A stretch of 64,000 bases of DNA, from positions 62,001 to 126,000 of the forward strand of contig JAWKHS010000009.1 in NCBI GenBank assembly GCA_041394705.1, written 5' to 3'. Below are positions 51,613 through 61,029 of the stretch, piece by piece. Each line of letters begins with the position of its first letter. The stretch's first letter is position 1. A program made the translations under genes and the position numbers. The notes beneath the pieces were generated by a model, which saw only the letters and a list, made by a program, of their open reading frames with translations, was not told where the DNA came from and ran no database searches. This stretch comes from Vicinamibacterales bacterium (GTDB lineage: Bacteria; Acidobacteriota; Vicinamibacteria; Vicinamibacterales; UBA2999).

Positions 51613-52165
51613 TCACGCGCCGGCGGCCGGCGGCGCCTCCAGTTCCACGCCCAGGCCGTCGGCGATGCGGTTCACGAAGGCGAAGCGAGGCGACGTGACG
51701 GCACAGGCGTCGTGATCCCGCGGTCGTCCAGGCCACTGCACGCAGGGCCTCCACGTGCGCGGCCGTCATGCCGCCGGGGTCGAGGGTGAGCGCGTCGGCA
51801 TAGGCCACGAGCGCCCGCTCGCGCTCCGACAGGCCGGGCGCGGCGACCGGCGTGGTCGTCAGGCCGTCCACGAACGCGTGCTGAACGGCGGGCGGCAGGC
51901 CCTCGCGGGCCAGGATGGCACGGAGACCCGCTCCGTGATGGTGCAGTCAATAGTGGCAGCGGTTCAGCGCCGACACGCGGACACCCAGCACCTCGCGCTC
52001 GCGGCGGCTGAGCGGGCCAGGGCGGTGCATCACCTGCACGTACAGCGCGTGATGCTGGCGCATCACCGGCGGATGCACCGCATGGATCTGGATGATGTGG
52101 TCCGGGTCGTTCACGCGGTCCGCGGGATCGAGCCGGTCGGGCGGGACGTAGGCGATGTGGGCCAT
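51613..52165 (-). CDS. AhpD-like peroxidase, probable selenoprotein (CxxU)
   Basis: Reads from the ATG at 52165. Residues 1-72 end ALNRCHY, then an in-frame TGA (51949-51947), after which the same frame continues without a stop as LHHHGAGLRAILAREGL and a clear AhpD/peroxidase-related domain (VDGLTTTPVAAPGLSERER, ALVAYADALTLDPGGM). Taking TGA as selenocysteine 73 gives Glu58, Cys70, Sec73 and His77: the spacing E-x11-C-x2-C-x3-H is the catalytic set of AhpD. A SECIS-like hairpin follows. After residue about 140 the frame appears to slip twice by one base (near 51738 and 51712), and the recognisable tail DACAVTS then FVNRIADGLGVELE ends at TGA 51615-51613. Selenoprotein, pseudogene or assembly error remain to be separated; I favour the first. 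It is 92 bases downstream of the receiver-like gene on the same strand. Confidence 0.72.
51919..51937 (-). promoter_or_regulatory. Bacterial SECIS-like hairpin
   Basis: On the minus strand CACGGAG-CGGGT-CTCCGTG: a perfect 7-bp stem with a 5-base loop having G at the second position. The loop begins 19 bases after the first base of the in-frame TGA (51949). Both the distance and the loop G match the bacterial SECIS pattern read by SelB. Confidence 0.65.
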
Positions 52166-52257
52166 GGGCGGTGAGAGCGGTGCCGCGGCGGGCGGACGCG
52201 GCAGGACGAACCGGCCGCAGGCTACCACGCCCCCGCGCGCCGGCCGGGCGGGCGCCG

Positions 52258-52575
52258 TCAGCCGCGCACGGCCCGGCCGACGGCCTGGGCCAGGCCCGAC
52301 GGCCCTCCGAGGTGCTCGACGACCGGACGTCCTGGAAACCGGGCCGTGAAGCGCGATGCCAGGGCGGCACGGCGCCCGAGCGCCACGCCGCCATCGAGGA
52401 CGAGGGCCTCCGGAGCGCGGTCCATCAGCCGGATCGCCTCGTCGTCGGTGGATGCGCCCACCGGCGCATACCCCGCCGACACGAGCCCGGCGACGAGGCG
52501 CGCGACCACGGACGGATGGGCCACGACGAGCAGCGGCACGCGGCGGGAGCCGGGGCGCGGGGGCATGCCCTCCAT
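52258..52575 (-). CDS. Degenerate receiver-like protein
   Basis: 105 residues, or 102 from the ATG at 52566. It begins with a strand VPLLVVAHPSVVARLVAGLVSAGYA, then ASTDDEAIRLMDRAPEALVLDGGVALGRR, with Asp at the usual phosphoacceptor place (LVLDGG). The acidic pair of the receiver active site and the conserved Lys near the end are missing. It resembles a response-regulator receiver that has lost phosphotransfer ability, or a small regulatory protein built on that fold. Not a recognised family. It is divergent from the PadR gene and upstream of the AhpD-like gene on the same strand. Confidence 0.55.
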   Translation of the reverse strand: MEGMPPRPGSRRVPLLVVAHPSVVARLVAGLVSAGYAPVGASTDDEAIRLMDRAPEALVLDGGVALGRRAALASRFTARFPGRPVVEHLGGPSGLAQAVGRAVRG

Positions 52576-52629
52576 CGTGCCCGACGCCGCGCCCGAACGG
52601 CCAGCACGCGGTCGCCGCCGCCACCCGGA

Positions 52630-52659
52630 TTGACATTACATCTACATTGTGGATATTAA
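52630..52659 (+). promoter_or_regulatory. Promoter of the first PadR gene with operator-like palindrome
   Basis: -35 TTGACA (52630-52635, perfect consensus), 18-base spacer, -10 TATTAA (52654-52659). Seven bases (GATCCCC) then separate it from ATG 52667. ATCTACA-T-TGTGGAT (52640-52654), a palindrome with one mismatch, occupies the spacer and would let the PadR protein shut off its own promoter. Confidence 0.6.
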
Positions 52660-52666
52660 GATCCCC

Positions 52667-53011
52667 ATGCCGCCGACCATGCCACCGCCGCCGCTGGGCG
52701 AGTTCGAGCACGTCGTCCTCCTCGCCCTCCTGCGCCTCGGCGCCGATGCCTACGGCGCCTCCGTCTCGGCCGAGATCGAAGCACGCGGCCGGCGCGAGGT
52801 GTCGGTCAGCGCGGTGCACACCACGCTGGATCGGCTCGAGCAGAAGGGCCTGGTCCGCTCGCGCGTCGGTGACCCGACGCCGCAGCGCGGCGGCAAACGC
52901 AAGCGGCACTTCGACGTCACGCCGGCCGGGCTGCGCGCCGTGCGCGCCGCCTACGGCGCAATCCAGCGCATGGCCGACGGACTCGACGGACTCCTGGGAG
53001 AGCCGGCGTGA
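52667..53011 (+). CDS. PadR-family transcriptional regulator
   Basis: 114 residues from the ATG at 52667; an ATG at 52679 is also possible. It has the PadR winged helix: LGEFEHVVLLALLRLGADAYGASVSAEIEARG, VSVSAVHTTLDRLEQKGLVRSRVG, GKRKRHFDVTPAGLRAV. PadR proteins are repressors, often of adjacent transporter or permease genes. The stop overlaps the GTG of the permease gene by four bases (GTGA), so regulator and permease are made together. The palindrome between -35 and -10 suggests autorepression. The transcript would begin at or next to the ATG. Confidence 0.9.
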   Translation: MPPTMPPPPLGEFEHVVLLALLRLGADAYGASVSAEIEARGRREVSVSAVHTTLDRLEQKGLVRSRVGDPTPQRGGKRKRHFDVTPAGLRAVRAAYGAIQRMADGLDGLLGEPA

Positions 53012-55683
53012 CCCGCGCCCGCGTGCCGGTCCTGGCCTCGTGGCTCGTGGCCCGCGTGACTCCCAGATCGCGCCGCGACGAGCTCCTCGGCGACCTCGCC
53101 GAAATGCTGCACCAACGCCGGGCGCGCTCCGGCGGCCTCGCGGCCTGGCGCTGGTACTGGCGCCAGACGGGCCGCGCCGTGACGGATGCGGCCGATCGCG
53201 CGATCCGGCGGGAACGCGGGCCGCTCGGCCGGACACTCGTCGAGGACACGCGGCACGCCTGGAGGGCCCTCACCGTGCGTCCGGCCTTCTCGTCGGCCGC
53301 CGTCGCCCTGCTGGCGCTGGGCCTCGGCGCCAATGCCACGGTGTTCAGCTGGGTGAACGCCGTGCTCCTCGATCCGCTGCCGGGCACGACCGAGCCCGGC
53401 CGCCTCGTGCAGCTCTCCTACCTGTATCGCGGCGATCCGCTGACGAGCTTCTCGGTGCCGGACTATCGCGACGTCCGCGAGGGCGCGACGGAACTCGAAG
53501 GGGTCGCCGGCCGGGACGATCTCGCCGTGGGCGTCGTCATCGACCACGACGCGGAGCGCGCCTGGGCCGAGGTGGTGACCGCCAACTACTTCGACGTGCT
53601 CGGCGTACCGATGGCGCTCGGCCGCGCCTTCACGCCCGGCGACGATCGCGCGGGCACCGTCCCCACCGCCGTCCTGGCCCATCGCTACTGGACCGGGCGA
53701 TTCGGCGCCGACCCGGACGTGATCGGCCGGGCCGTCCGCGTCAACGCGCAGGTGGTGACGATCGTCGGCGTGGCGGCGCCGGGCTTCCAGGGCGGCGAGT
53801 CCGGCCTGGCCTACGACCTGTGGCTGCCGCTCGGGGCGCACCCGGCCGTGGCGCCCGGGCCCAGCCGCCTGGACGCGCGCGGCAGCCGCTGGCTCACCGT
53901 GATCGGGCGACTCGCGCCGCACGCCACCCCCGACACCGTGCGCGCGGAGCTCGATCGGACCATCGACCGGATGCGGCGGGCCTTCGCCGCCGAGGGGCGG
54001 TACGTGGAGCATCGCGGCGCGGTGTTCGCGCTGTCGGCCTCTCCCAACGGCGCCGTCGCGATCCTGCGGCCGGTGCTGCTCGTGCTGATGGCGGTGGCCC
54101 TCGTGGTGCTGCTCGTCACGTGCGCCAACCTCGCCGGCCTGATCCTGGCCCGCTCGTCGGCCAGGCAGCGCGAGATGGCGGTGCGCCTGTCGATGGGCGC
54201 CAGCCGCGGGCGTCTCGTCCGGCAGCTCCTGCTGGAGGGCGCGATGCTGTCGGCGCTTGGCGCGGTGGGCGCGGTGGCCGCCCTTCGGTGGACCGCGGGC
54301 CTTCTGGTCGGGATGGCGCCGCCGTCGGAGCTGCCGATCGCGTTGTCCGTGCCCGTGGACGCCCGCGTGCTGGCCGTGACGGCCGCCTGCGCGTTCGGCA
54401 CGGTGCTCCTCTTCGCGCTGGCCCCTGCCGTCCAGACGGCGCCGCACGACGTCGCCGGCACCCTGCGCGACGCCGGCGCGGCGGGGCGCGCCTTCGGCCG
54501 GCATCGCTGGCGCCGGGCGCTCGTGGCGGCGCAGGTGGCGCTGTCCGTGGCGCTGCTGGTCGGCGCCGGCCTCAGCCTGCGGAGCCTCCAGGCGGCCTCG
54601 CGCATGACGCCGGGTTTCATGGCTGACGGCCTCGTCGTCGGCTGGCTCGACCTCTTTTCCGCCGGCTACGACGAGACGGAAGGCCGCGCCTTCTACACGC
54701 GGCTCCTCGACCGCGTCCGCGCGCTGCCAGGCGTGACGGCGGCCACGCTGGGCCGGCGTGTGCCGCTCGGCTTCACCGGACCCGCGTCGAGCGACTTCAC
54801 GGTGGAGGGCGCACCGGCCACGGACGACATCCGCGTGGCGGCGGTGTACCACGTGGGGCCGGACTACGCCGCCACGCTCGGCGCGCGCGTGGTGGCGGGC
54901 CGCGACCTGACGGACGCCGACACGGCTGGACGGACCGCCGCCGTGATGGTCAACGAGACGCTGGCGCGGACCTACTGGAAGGACCGCTCGCCCATCGGCG
55001 GGCGTGTCATGTTCGGTCAGCCTCGGGCGGATCGGCCGCCGACGTGGATGACCGTCGTCGGCGTCGTCGCGGACATCAAGCAGCGTTCGCTCACCGAGCG
55101 CCCGAGACCGACGCTGTACGTGCCGGTCCTCCAGCAGTACGCGTCGGCCATGGTGCTGCACGTCCGCACCAGCGGCGACCCGGACCGCCTCGCCGGTGAC
55201 CTGCAGCGCGCCGTGCGCGACCTCGACCCGCGCGTGCCCTTCTTCAACGTGGGACGGCTCGACGACCACGCCGCGGCCGCCACCTTCACGCAGCGTCTTG
55301 CCGGCGACGTGCTGACGGCGCTCGGCGCCCTCGCGGTCCTCCTGGCCGGGATCGGCGCCTACGGGCTGCTCGCGTTCCTCGTCGGCCTCCGCCGCCGCGA
55401 AATCGGCATCCGGCTGGCCGTGGGCGCCACGCGGCGGCAGGTCGTCGGGCTCGTGGCCGGCACCGGAGCGCGAGTGGTGGGTGCCGGTCTGGCACTGGGC
55501 CTGGTGCTCTCGGCCGGCGTCGGCGCCGGACTCCGCGGCCTCCTCATCGGCGTGACGGCGGCCGATCCGGTCACCTACACCGGGGTCGTGGCGGTCCTGA
55601 CGCTGGTGGCCGGCGCGGCGTGCGTCGTGCCGGCGCGGCGGGCCGCGGCGCTCGATCCCGCCCTGACGCTGCGCGACGAATAG
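53008..55683 (+). CDS. ADOP-type ABC transporter permease
   Basis: 891 residues. The N-terminal about 75 residues form the permease prefix domain of PadR-linked members (RSRRDELLGDLAEMLHQR). Then a MacB-like layout appears twice: membrane helix (SSAAVALLALGLGANATVFSWVNAVLL), periplasmic MacB_PCD domain, three-helix FtsX unit (ILRPVLLVLMAVALVVLLVTCANLAGLILARSSAR, ending RREMAVRLSMGASRGRL-type), a second PCD domain (about 545-765) and a last FtsX unit with RREIGIRLAVGATRRQVVG. This is the acidobacterial duplicated orphan permease. No ATPase gene is adjacent. Overlaps padR by four bases. Confidence 0.92.
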   Translation: MTRARVPVLASWLVARVTPRSRRDELLGDLAEMLHQRRARSGGLAAWRWYWRQTGRAVTDAADRAIRRERGPLGRTLVEDTRHAWRALTVRPAFSSAAVALLALGLGANATVFSWVNAVLLDPLPGTTEPGRLVQLSYLYRGDPLTSFSVPDYRDVREGATELEGVAGRDDLAVGVVIDHDAERAWAEVVTANYFDVLGVPMALGRAFTPGDDRAGTVPTAVLAHRYWTGRFGADPDVIGRAVRVNAQVVTIVGVAAPGFQGGESGLAYDLWLPLGAHPAVAPGPSRLDARGSRWLTVIGRLAPHATPDTVRAELDRTIDRMRRAFAAEGRYVEHRGAVFALSASPNGAVAILRPVLLVLMAVALVVLLVTCANLAGLILARSSARQREMAVRLSMGASRGRLVRQLLLEGAMLSALGAVGAVAALRWTAGLLVGMAPPSELPIALSVPVDARVLAVTAACAFGTVLLFALAPAVQTAPHDVAGTLRDAGAAGRAFGRHRWRRALVAAQVALSVALLVGAGLSLRSLQAASRMTPGFMADGLVVGWLDLFSAGYDETEGRAFYTRLLDRVRALPGVTAATLGRRVPLGFTGPASSDFTVEGAPATDDIRVAAVYHVGPDYAATLGARVVAGRDLTDADTAGRTAAVMVNETLARTYWKDRSPIGGRVMFGQPRADRPPTWMTVVGVVADIKQRSLTERPRPTLYVPVLQQYASAMVLHVRTSGDPDRLAGDLQRAVRDLDPRVPFFNVGRLDDHAAAATFTQRLAGDVLTALGALAVLLAGIGAYGLLAFLVGLRRREIGIRLAVGATRRQVVGLVAGTGARVVGAGLALGLVLSAGVGAGLRGLLIGVTAADPVTYTGVVAVLTLVAGAACVVPARRAAALDPALTLRDE

Positions 55684-55743
55684 CCGTCGGCGGTGACGGC
55701 CGCGCCACGCGACGCACGCGGGCGATACCTCGAGCGACGTACC

Positions 55744-58218
55744 TTACGTGGATCGGAGGGCCTCGGACGCGTCCACGCGGGCGGCCCGGCGGGCGGGCAC
55801 CGCCACGGCGACGACGACGGTGGCGAGGAGCACGACCGGCACGGCAACGAAGGTGGCCAGGTCGAACGGACTCACGCCGTAGAGCAGCGCGCTCAGCGGC
55901 CGCGCGACCAGCGCGGCGCCGCCGATGCCCACGGCGAGCCCGACGGCCGCCAGCGTCAGGCCGTGGCCCAGGACCATCCGCCCGACGCGATCGGTCGTCG
56001 CGCCCAACGCGAGCCGGACGCCGATCTCGCGCGTCCGCTGGCTGACCACGTACGCCATCACCCCGTACACCCCGATGGCCGCGAGCACCAGCGCCAGCCC
56101 GCCGAAGACGCCGACGAGGAGCGCGCCCATCCGCGCCGCCCAGAGCCCCTGGTCCAGGACGCCGCCGAAGGTGAGCACGCCCGTGAGCGGCATCGCGGGC
56201 TCCATCTCCTGGACCAGGGCACGAACGGCCCCGAGCGCCGCCTCGGGGGCGGCGCTCCGCACGACGAGGCTGATCTGGGTCTGCGGCTGCTGCGCGAGCG
56301 GCTGGTAGGCGAAGGCCAGCGGGTCCTCGCCGATGAAGTTGACCTTCGCGTCCCTGGCGACACCCACGACTTCCACCGGCGCGTCCTGGCCGAAGAAGAA
56401 GAAGCGCTTGCCGAGCGCGCTCTCGTCGGGCCAGAACTGCTTCGCCATCGTCTCGTTCACGATGGCCACGGCCGGCGTGCCCTGGCGGTCGGCGTCCGTG
56501 AATCCGCGGCCGCCGGTCACCCTGATGCCGGTGGTGTCGAAGTACGACGACGTGACGAGGGCGATCTGCACGAACCGGCCGGCGGAGCGGTCGCGCGTGT
56601 CCTGGCCGTCGAGGAACACCGAGCGGGCGAAACCGCCGAAGGTCAGGGGCACCGCGTTGGTCAGGGCTGCCTGCTGGACGCCCGGCGCCGATGCGACGCG
56701 CTCGAGGATCTCGCGCTGGCGGTCGTACGCGGGCCCGGGCGCCATGCCGCGCGACGCGAGATCGAACGAGAGCGTGGCCATCGACGCCGCGTCGAACCCG
56801 GGATCGATCTGCTGGGCGTTGGACAGGCTGCGGACGAAGAGCCCCGCACCGACCAGTGCCACCGACGACAACGCCATCTGGCCGACGACCAGCGCGTGGC
56901 GGAGCGAGAACCATCGGCGGCCGGCCGGCTGGCTCGAGCGGTCCTTGAGCTCGCCCACGAGATCCGGCCGCGTGAACTGCAGCGCGGGCGCCAGCCCGAA
57001 GAGCACGCCCGTCACCACGGCCGCGACGGCCGTGAAGGCCAGCACGCGCCCGTCGATCGGGAGCGTCAACGCATCGGGAGGCAGGAACGGAGGCCTGAGC
57101 GCCAGGAGGCCCAGGCGCGTCCAGTAGGCCACGACCAATCCCACGGCGCCGCCGAGCAGGCCGAGCAGAAGGCTCTCCACGAGGAGCTGCCGGATCAGCG
57201 CCCCTCGGCCCGCGCCCACCGAGAGCCGGACCGCGATCTCGTGCCGCCTCGCCGCCGCCCGTGCCAGCAGGAGGTTCGCGACGTTCGCGCACGCGATGAG
57301 GAGCACCAGTCCGACCACCACCATCAGCAGCACGCCAGCGGTTGCGGCCGCGCGCTGCTGCGCCGGCACGGGCGACACGGTGGTCTCCGCCAGCGGCACG
57401 AGCGTGGCGCTGCGGCCCTCGTTGTCGGTGGGGTACTCCTCGGCGAGCCGGGTGGAGATGGCGCGGACGGCGCTTCGGGCCTGCTCGATCGTCACGCCGT
57501 CGCCCAGGCGGCCCGTCACCTGGAACAGGAGGGCGCGGCGCGAGTCCCAGTTCTCGGCGATGAAGCCCGTCGTCAGCGCCTTCTGCATCGAGAACGGCAC
57601 GGTGATGGCGGGCGCGCCGAACACGCCGAGCCCGGTGTAGGACCGGGCGGTCACGCCGATGACGGTCAACTGGTGCCCGTTGACGGACACCGTGCGGCCG
57701 ACGATGTCGGGCGCGCCGCCGAAGCGGCGCTGCCAGAAGCCGTAGCTCAGGACCGCGACGGGCGCCGCGCCGGGAGTGTCGTCGCGTTCGGCGGCGAAGC
57801 CGCGGCCGAGCGCCATCGGCGGCCGGATCGTGTCGAAGTAGTTGGCGCTGGCGATCTGGCCGCCCACCTGCTCGGGCTCGCCCTGCCCGCCGGCCACGTT
57901 GAATTGCCCGAACGTCGCCGCCGCGAGGCCCGAGAACACCCGCGCCTCCCGCCGGTAGTCCTCGAAGTTCATCCGGGAGGTCGGGGTGTTGGCGCCGAAG
58001 GCCCCGGAGCCCTGCTGGGGCACGACGGTGAAGAACGCCACCAGGCGATCGGGCGCCTCGACCGGGAGCGCGCGCAGGAACACCTCGTTGACGAGGGAGA
58101 AGATGACCGTGTTGGCGCCGATGCCCAGCGCCAGCGAGAGGACGGCGACGGCCGTCACCACGGGTTGTCGAACGAGCAGGCGCGCCGCGAACCGTATGTC
58201 GCCGACCAGATGTCCCAT
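55744..58218 (-). CDS. ADOP-type ABC transporter permease without prefix domain
   Basis: 824 residues starting at the ATG at 58218, with GGGAGGG as ribosome-binding site. It begins directly with the first membrane helix (MGHLVGDIRFAARLLVRQP, AVAVLSLALGIGANTVIFSLVNEVFL), lacking the prefix domain of its two neighbours. MacB_PCD/FtsX units are duplicated: AAATAGVLLMVVVGLVLLIACANVANLLLARAAARRHEIAVRLSVGAGRG and the C-terminal RTREIGVRLALGATTDRVGRMV. It is 171 bases downstream of the third permease on the same strand, so it may share that PadR-controlled transcript. It converges on the first permease. Confidence 0.92.
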   Translation of the reverse strand: MGHLVGDIRFAARLLVRQPVVTAVAVLSLALGIGANTVIFSLVNEVFLRALPVEAPDRLVAFFTVVPQQGSGAFGANTPTSRMNFEDYRREARVFSGLAAATFGQFNVAGGQGEPEQVGGQIASANYFDTIRPPMALGRGFAAERDDTPGAAPVAVLSYGFWQRRFGGAPDIVGRTVSVNGHQLTVIGVTARSYTGLGVFGAPAITVPFSMQKALTTGFIAENWDSRRALLFQVTGRLGDGVTIEQARSAVRAISTRLAEEYPTDNEGRSATLVPLAETTVSPVPAQQRAAATAGVLLMVVVGLVLLIACANVANLLLARAAARRHEIAVRLSVGAGRGALIRQLLVESLLLGLLGGAVGLVVAYWTRLGLLALRPPFLPPDALTLPIDGRVLAFTAVAAVVTGVLFGLAPALQFTRPDLVGELKDRSSQPAGRRWFSLRHALVVGQMALSSVALVGAGLFVRSLSNAQQIDPGFDAASMATLSFDLASRGMAPGPAYDRQREILERVASAPGVQQAALTNAVPLTFGGFARSVFLDGQDTRDRSAGRFVQIALVTSSYFDTTGIRVTGGRGFTDADRQGTPAVAIVNETMAKQFWPDESALGKRFFFFGQDAPVEVVGVARDAKVNFIGEDPLAFAYQPLAQQPQTQISLVVRSAAPEAALGAVRALVQEMEPAMPLTGVLTFGGVLDQGLWAARMGALLVGVFGGLALVLAAIGVYGVMAYVVSQRTREIGVRLALGATTDRVGRMVLGHGLTLAAVGLAVGIGGAALVARPLSALLYGVSPFDLATFVAVPVVLLATVVVAVAVPARRAARVDASEALRST

Positions 58219-58389
58219 GGAGCCCTCCCGTCGACTCTGAGACGCTCGGGCCGCCGCGTTGGTTCGGTCCCCTCGCCGGTCCGCGGGTGCCGCCTGCGGC
58301 GCATGGAGCATCCGGCCCCCGCCAGGCGGCCGCTCGTCCCCCGCGGTGCCCGGCTGACGAAGGGGCCGTGGTCGGCCGCGTCCGTCGCG

Positions 58390-61029
58390 CTATTCGGCGC
58401 GCAGCGACCGCGCCGGGTCGACGTGACCGGCGCGCCACGCCGGCACCAGGCACGCCAGGACGCCGGCCGCCGCCAGGAGGGCCAAGGCCCCGACGAGCGG
58501 TCCCGGGTCCGTTCCCGCCGGATAGCCCTGCGCGGCCGCGAGCCGGCTGGCGCCCGCGACGGCCAGCGCGCCCAGCCCCAGTCCGAGCGCCACGGGCCTG
58601 AGGCCGCGGGACAGGACCATGCCGCGCACCTCTCCCGCCCGCGCGCCCAGCGCCAGGCGGATGCCGATCTCGAGCCGCCGCTGTTCCACACTGACGCTGA
58701 GCGCGCCGTAGAGGCCCACCACCGCGAGCAGCAGCGCGAGCAGGCCGAAGACGGTGAGGCCCGTCGCCACGAACCGCCGAGTGCCCGTCGTCGCGGCGAC
58801 GACCGTGTCATAGGGTTCGATGTCGGTCACGGGCTGGGATCGATCCAGCGCCAGCACCGCCTCGCGCACGGGTCGGGCCAGCGCGAGCGGATCGCCCGCC
58901 GTCCGGACCACGAGCGTCATCAGCGTCTCGGCCCACGCCCACTGCGCCTGCGGCACGTAGACCTGGATCCCCGCGGGGCGATCGAGGCCCTGGTGCCGCA
59001 CGTCGCCGACGATCCCGACGATCGTCCGCGGATCGCCCTGCTGACCGCCGAGCACCACCTGGTGCCCGAGCGGGTCCTCGCCGGGAAAGAGCTCGTCCGC
59101 CGCCGCCCGGTTGATCACGGCGACCCGCGTGGCGCCGGCGCCGTCGCCGGCTCCGAGGTAGCGCCCGCGCTGCAGCGGAACCCGCAGCGTCTCGAAGAAG
59201 CCCGGCGTCACCACGAACCGGTCGGCCATCGGCGCGTCTTCGGGGTTCGCGGTGAACCGGCCGACGATGTGCAGCCCGTAGGCGTCGACGCCGCCGCCGA
59301 GCGGCAGCGTGGTCACGCCGGCCGCCGTCTCCACGCCCGGCAGCGCCCGCACGCGGTCGAGGAGATCCGTGTAGAACGTGACCGCCGTCGCGATCGCCTC
59401 CGATGGCTCGCCCTTGGTGAACCGGGCGCCACCGGCCCAGAGGCGAAGCGTCAGCACGTGGCCGGGCTCGAAGCCCGGCTCCACGGCGAGGATCCGCTGC
59501 ACGTTCCTGGTGAGCGCCGCCGCGCCGGCGAGCAGCACCGCCGCCATCGCGACGTTCGCGGCGACGAGGCCCGCCCTGAAGCGCCACGCCCCTGTGCCCT
59601 CGGTCCGCCGGCCCGCGCCGTGCAGGGCGTCGCTCGTCGCGCCCCTCGACAGGCGGCGCAGCGGCACCACCGCGAACACGAGCCCGCTCGCCACGGCGAT
59701 GCCGACCGCCACGGCGATGGCCCGGCCGTCGAGGGCGGCCGACGCCAGGCGCGGCAGTTCTCGCGGCCCCGAAGTGGCGATCAGGCGCACTGCCGCCCAG
59801 GCCGGGGCCAGCCCCGCCAGCGTCCCCGCCGCCGACAGCAGTACCGACTCGGTCACGAACAGGCGCGCCAGGCGGCCCCGCGTGACGCCGAGCGCCGCCC
59901 TGACCGCGACGTCGGCCGTGCGCTCGCTGGCCCGCAGCAGCTGCAGGCTGGCGACGTTCGCGCACGCGACGAGCAGCAGGAGCGCGACGCCCGCCCAGAG
60001 CAGGAACAGGGCCGGACGGACGGGGCCGAGGAAGACCTCGCGCAGCGGCACCACCCGGGCGGCCGCCTGCGTGTACTCGGTGGGGTGCGCGCGTTCGAAC
60101 TCGGCGAACAGATCCGAGACCTCCCGTTCGGCCGCCGCGGCCGACACGCCGGGCGCCAGCCGGCCGAAGACGGCGAGGTGCCGGCAGGTGCGGCACGCGA
60201 AGGGCGCCGCGGGATCGTAGCCGAGCGGGAACCACACCTCGGCGCCGCGATAGAGCCGGCTCGCGATGAGATCGTCCACGCCCGGCGGCATCACGCCGAC
60301 CACCGTCATCGGGACGTCCGAGATCAGCACGCGCCGGCCGATGACGCCGGGATCGGCCGCGAAGCGCCGGCGCCACAGGCCGTCGCTGAGAATGGCCACG
60401 CGGCGGGCTTCGCCGGGACGGTCCTCCGCGTCGGAGAACGGGCGGCCGAGCCGGGGCCGGACGCCGACCATGTCGAAGTACTGCCGCGAGACCCGCATGC
60501 CGTTGACGCGCTCGGCCGGCTGGTCGCCCTCGCTGAAGGTGGCCGTGGACTGCGACGCCGCCACCAGGTCGGTGAAGGCGCGCGCGCGTCCGGCGGTGTC
60601 GACGAACGACAGGTAGCCGAGGTTGGACGGCTCGCCGCGGCTCGTCTCCTTCACGCTCACGAGCCGGTCGGCGTCACGGTAGTCGAGGGGCGCGAGGAGC
60701 ACCGCGTCCACCACGGCGAAGGTCGCGACGTTGGCGCCGATGCCGATCGCCAGCGCGGCCACGGCCGCCGCCGTCGGCACCGGCCGGCTGCGCCAGCCCC
60801 GGAGCGCGACGCGGACGTCGCGTCCGAGGATCTCGAGGTGCTCCCCGGGCGCCGTCCGAAGCAGGTCGACGACAGTGGCCATCCAGAGCCGTCCGGTCTC
60901 CAGCGCGGCACCACGGCCGGCCGCCGAGCGGCGATCCGCCTCGAACGCGGCCTCCATGTCGCGGCCGTAGCGCTCGCGGAACTCGCGCGGGAGCAGGTGC
61001 AGCAGCCACCGGAACGCACGGGGGGGCAT
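58390..61029 (-). CDS. ADOP-type ABC transporter permease with prefix domain
   Basis: 879 residues. N-terminal prefix (MPPRAFRWLLHLLPREFRER, about 1-70), then a membrane helix (AAVAALAIGIGANVATFAVVDAVLLAPL), MacB_PCD, FtsX unit (VALLLLVACANVASLQLLRASERTADVAVRAALGVTRGRL), a second PCD (about 510-730) and final FtsX unit with RRLEIGIRLALGARAGEVRGMVL. Its ATG shares the A of the PadR stop (TGATG), so the two are coupled. A likely membrane export or lipoprotein-extraction role is inferred from MacB/FtsX relatives; substrate unknown. Confidence 0.92.
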   Translation of the reverse strand: MPPRAFRWLLHLLPREFRERYGRDMEAAFEADRRSAAGRGAALETGRLWMATVVDLLRTAPGEHLEILGRDVRVALRGWRSRPVPTAAAVAALAIGIGANVATFAVVDAVLLAPLDYRDADRLVSVKETSRGEPSNLGYLSFVDTAGRARAFTDLVAASQSTATFSEGDQPAERVNGMRVSRQYFDMVGVRPRLGRPFSDAEDRPGEARRVAILSDGLWRRRFAADPGVIGRRVLISDVPMTVVGVMPPGVDDLIASRLYRGAEVWFPLGYDPAAPFACRTCRHLAVFGRLAPGVSAAAAEREVSDLFAEFERAHPTEYTQAAARVVPLREVFLGPVRPALFLLWAGVALLLLVACANVASLQLLRASERTADVAVRAALGVTRGRLARLFVTESVLLSAAGTLAGLAPAWAAVRLIATSGPRELPRLASAALDGRAIAVAVGIAVASGLVFAVVPLRRLSRGATSDALHGAGRRTEGTGAWRFRAGLVAANVAMAAVLLAGAAALTRNVQRILAVEPGFEPGHVLTLRLWAGGARFTKGEPSEAIATAVTFYTDLLDRVRALPGVETAAGVTTLPLGGGVDAYGLHIVGRFTANPEDAPMADRFVVTPGFFETLRVPLQRGRYLGAGDGAGATRVAVINRAAADELFPGEDPLGHQVVLGGQQGDPRTIVGIVGDVRHQGLDRPAGIQVYVPQAQWAWAETLMTLVVRTAGDPLALARPVREAVLALDRSQPVTDIEPYDTVVAATTGTRRFVATGLTVFGLLALLLAVVGLYGALSVSVEQRRLEIGIRLALGARAGEVRGMVLSRGLRPVALGLGLGALAVAGASRLAAAQGYPAGTDPGPLVGALALLAAAGVLACLVPAWRAGHVDPARSLRAE

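Noticed and set aside
51560..51871. Separate 103-residue gene on the minus strand starting at GTG 51871
   Set aside because: It is in the same frame as the upstream AhpD-like gene and begins in mid-domain; its last 45 codons are arginine-rich out-of-frame sequence.
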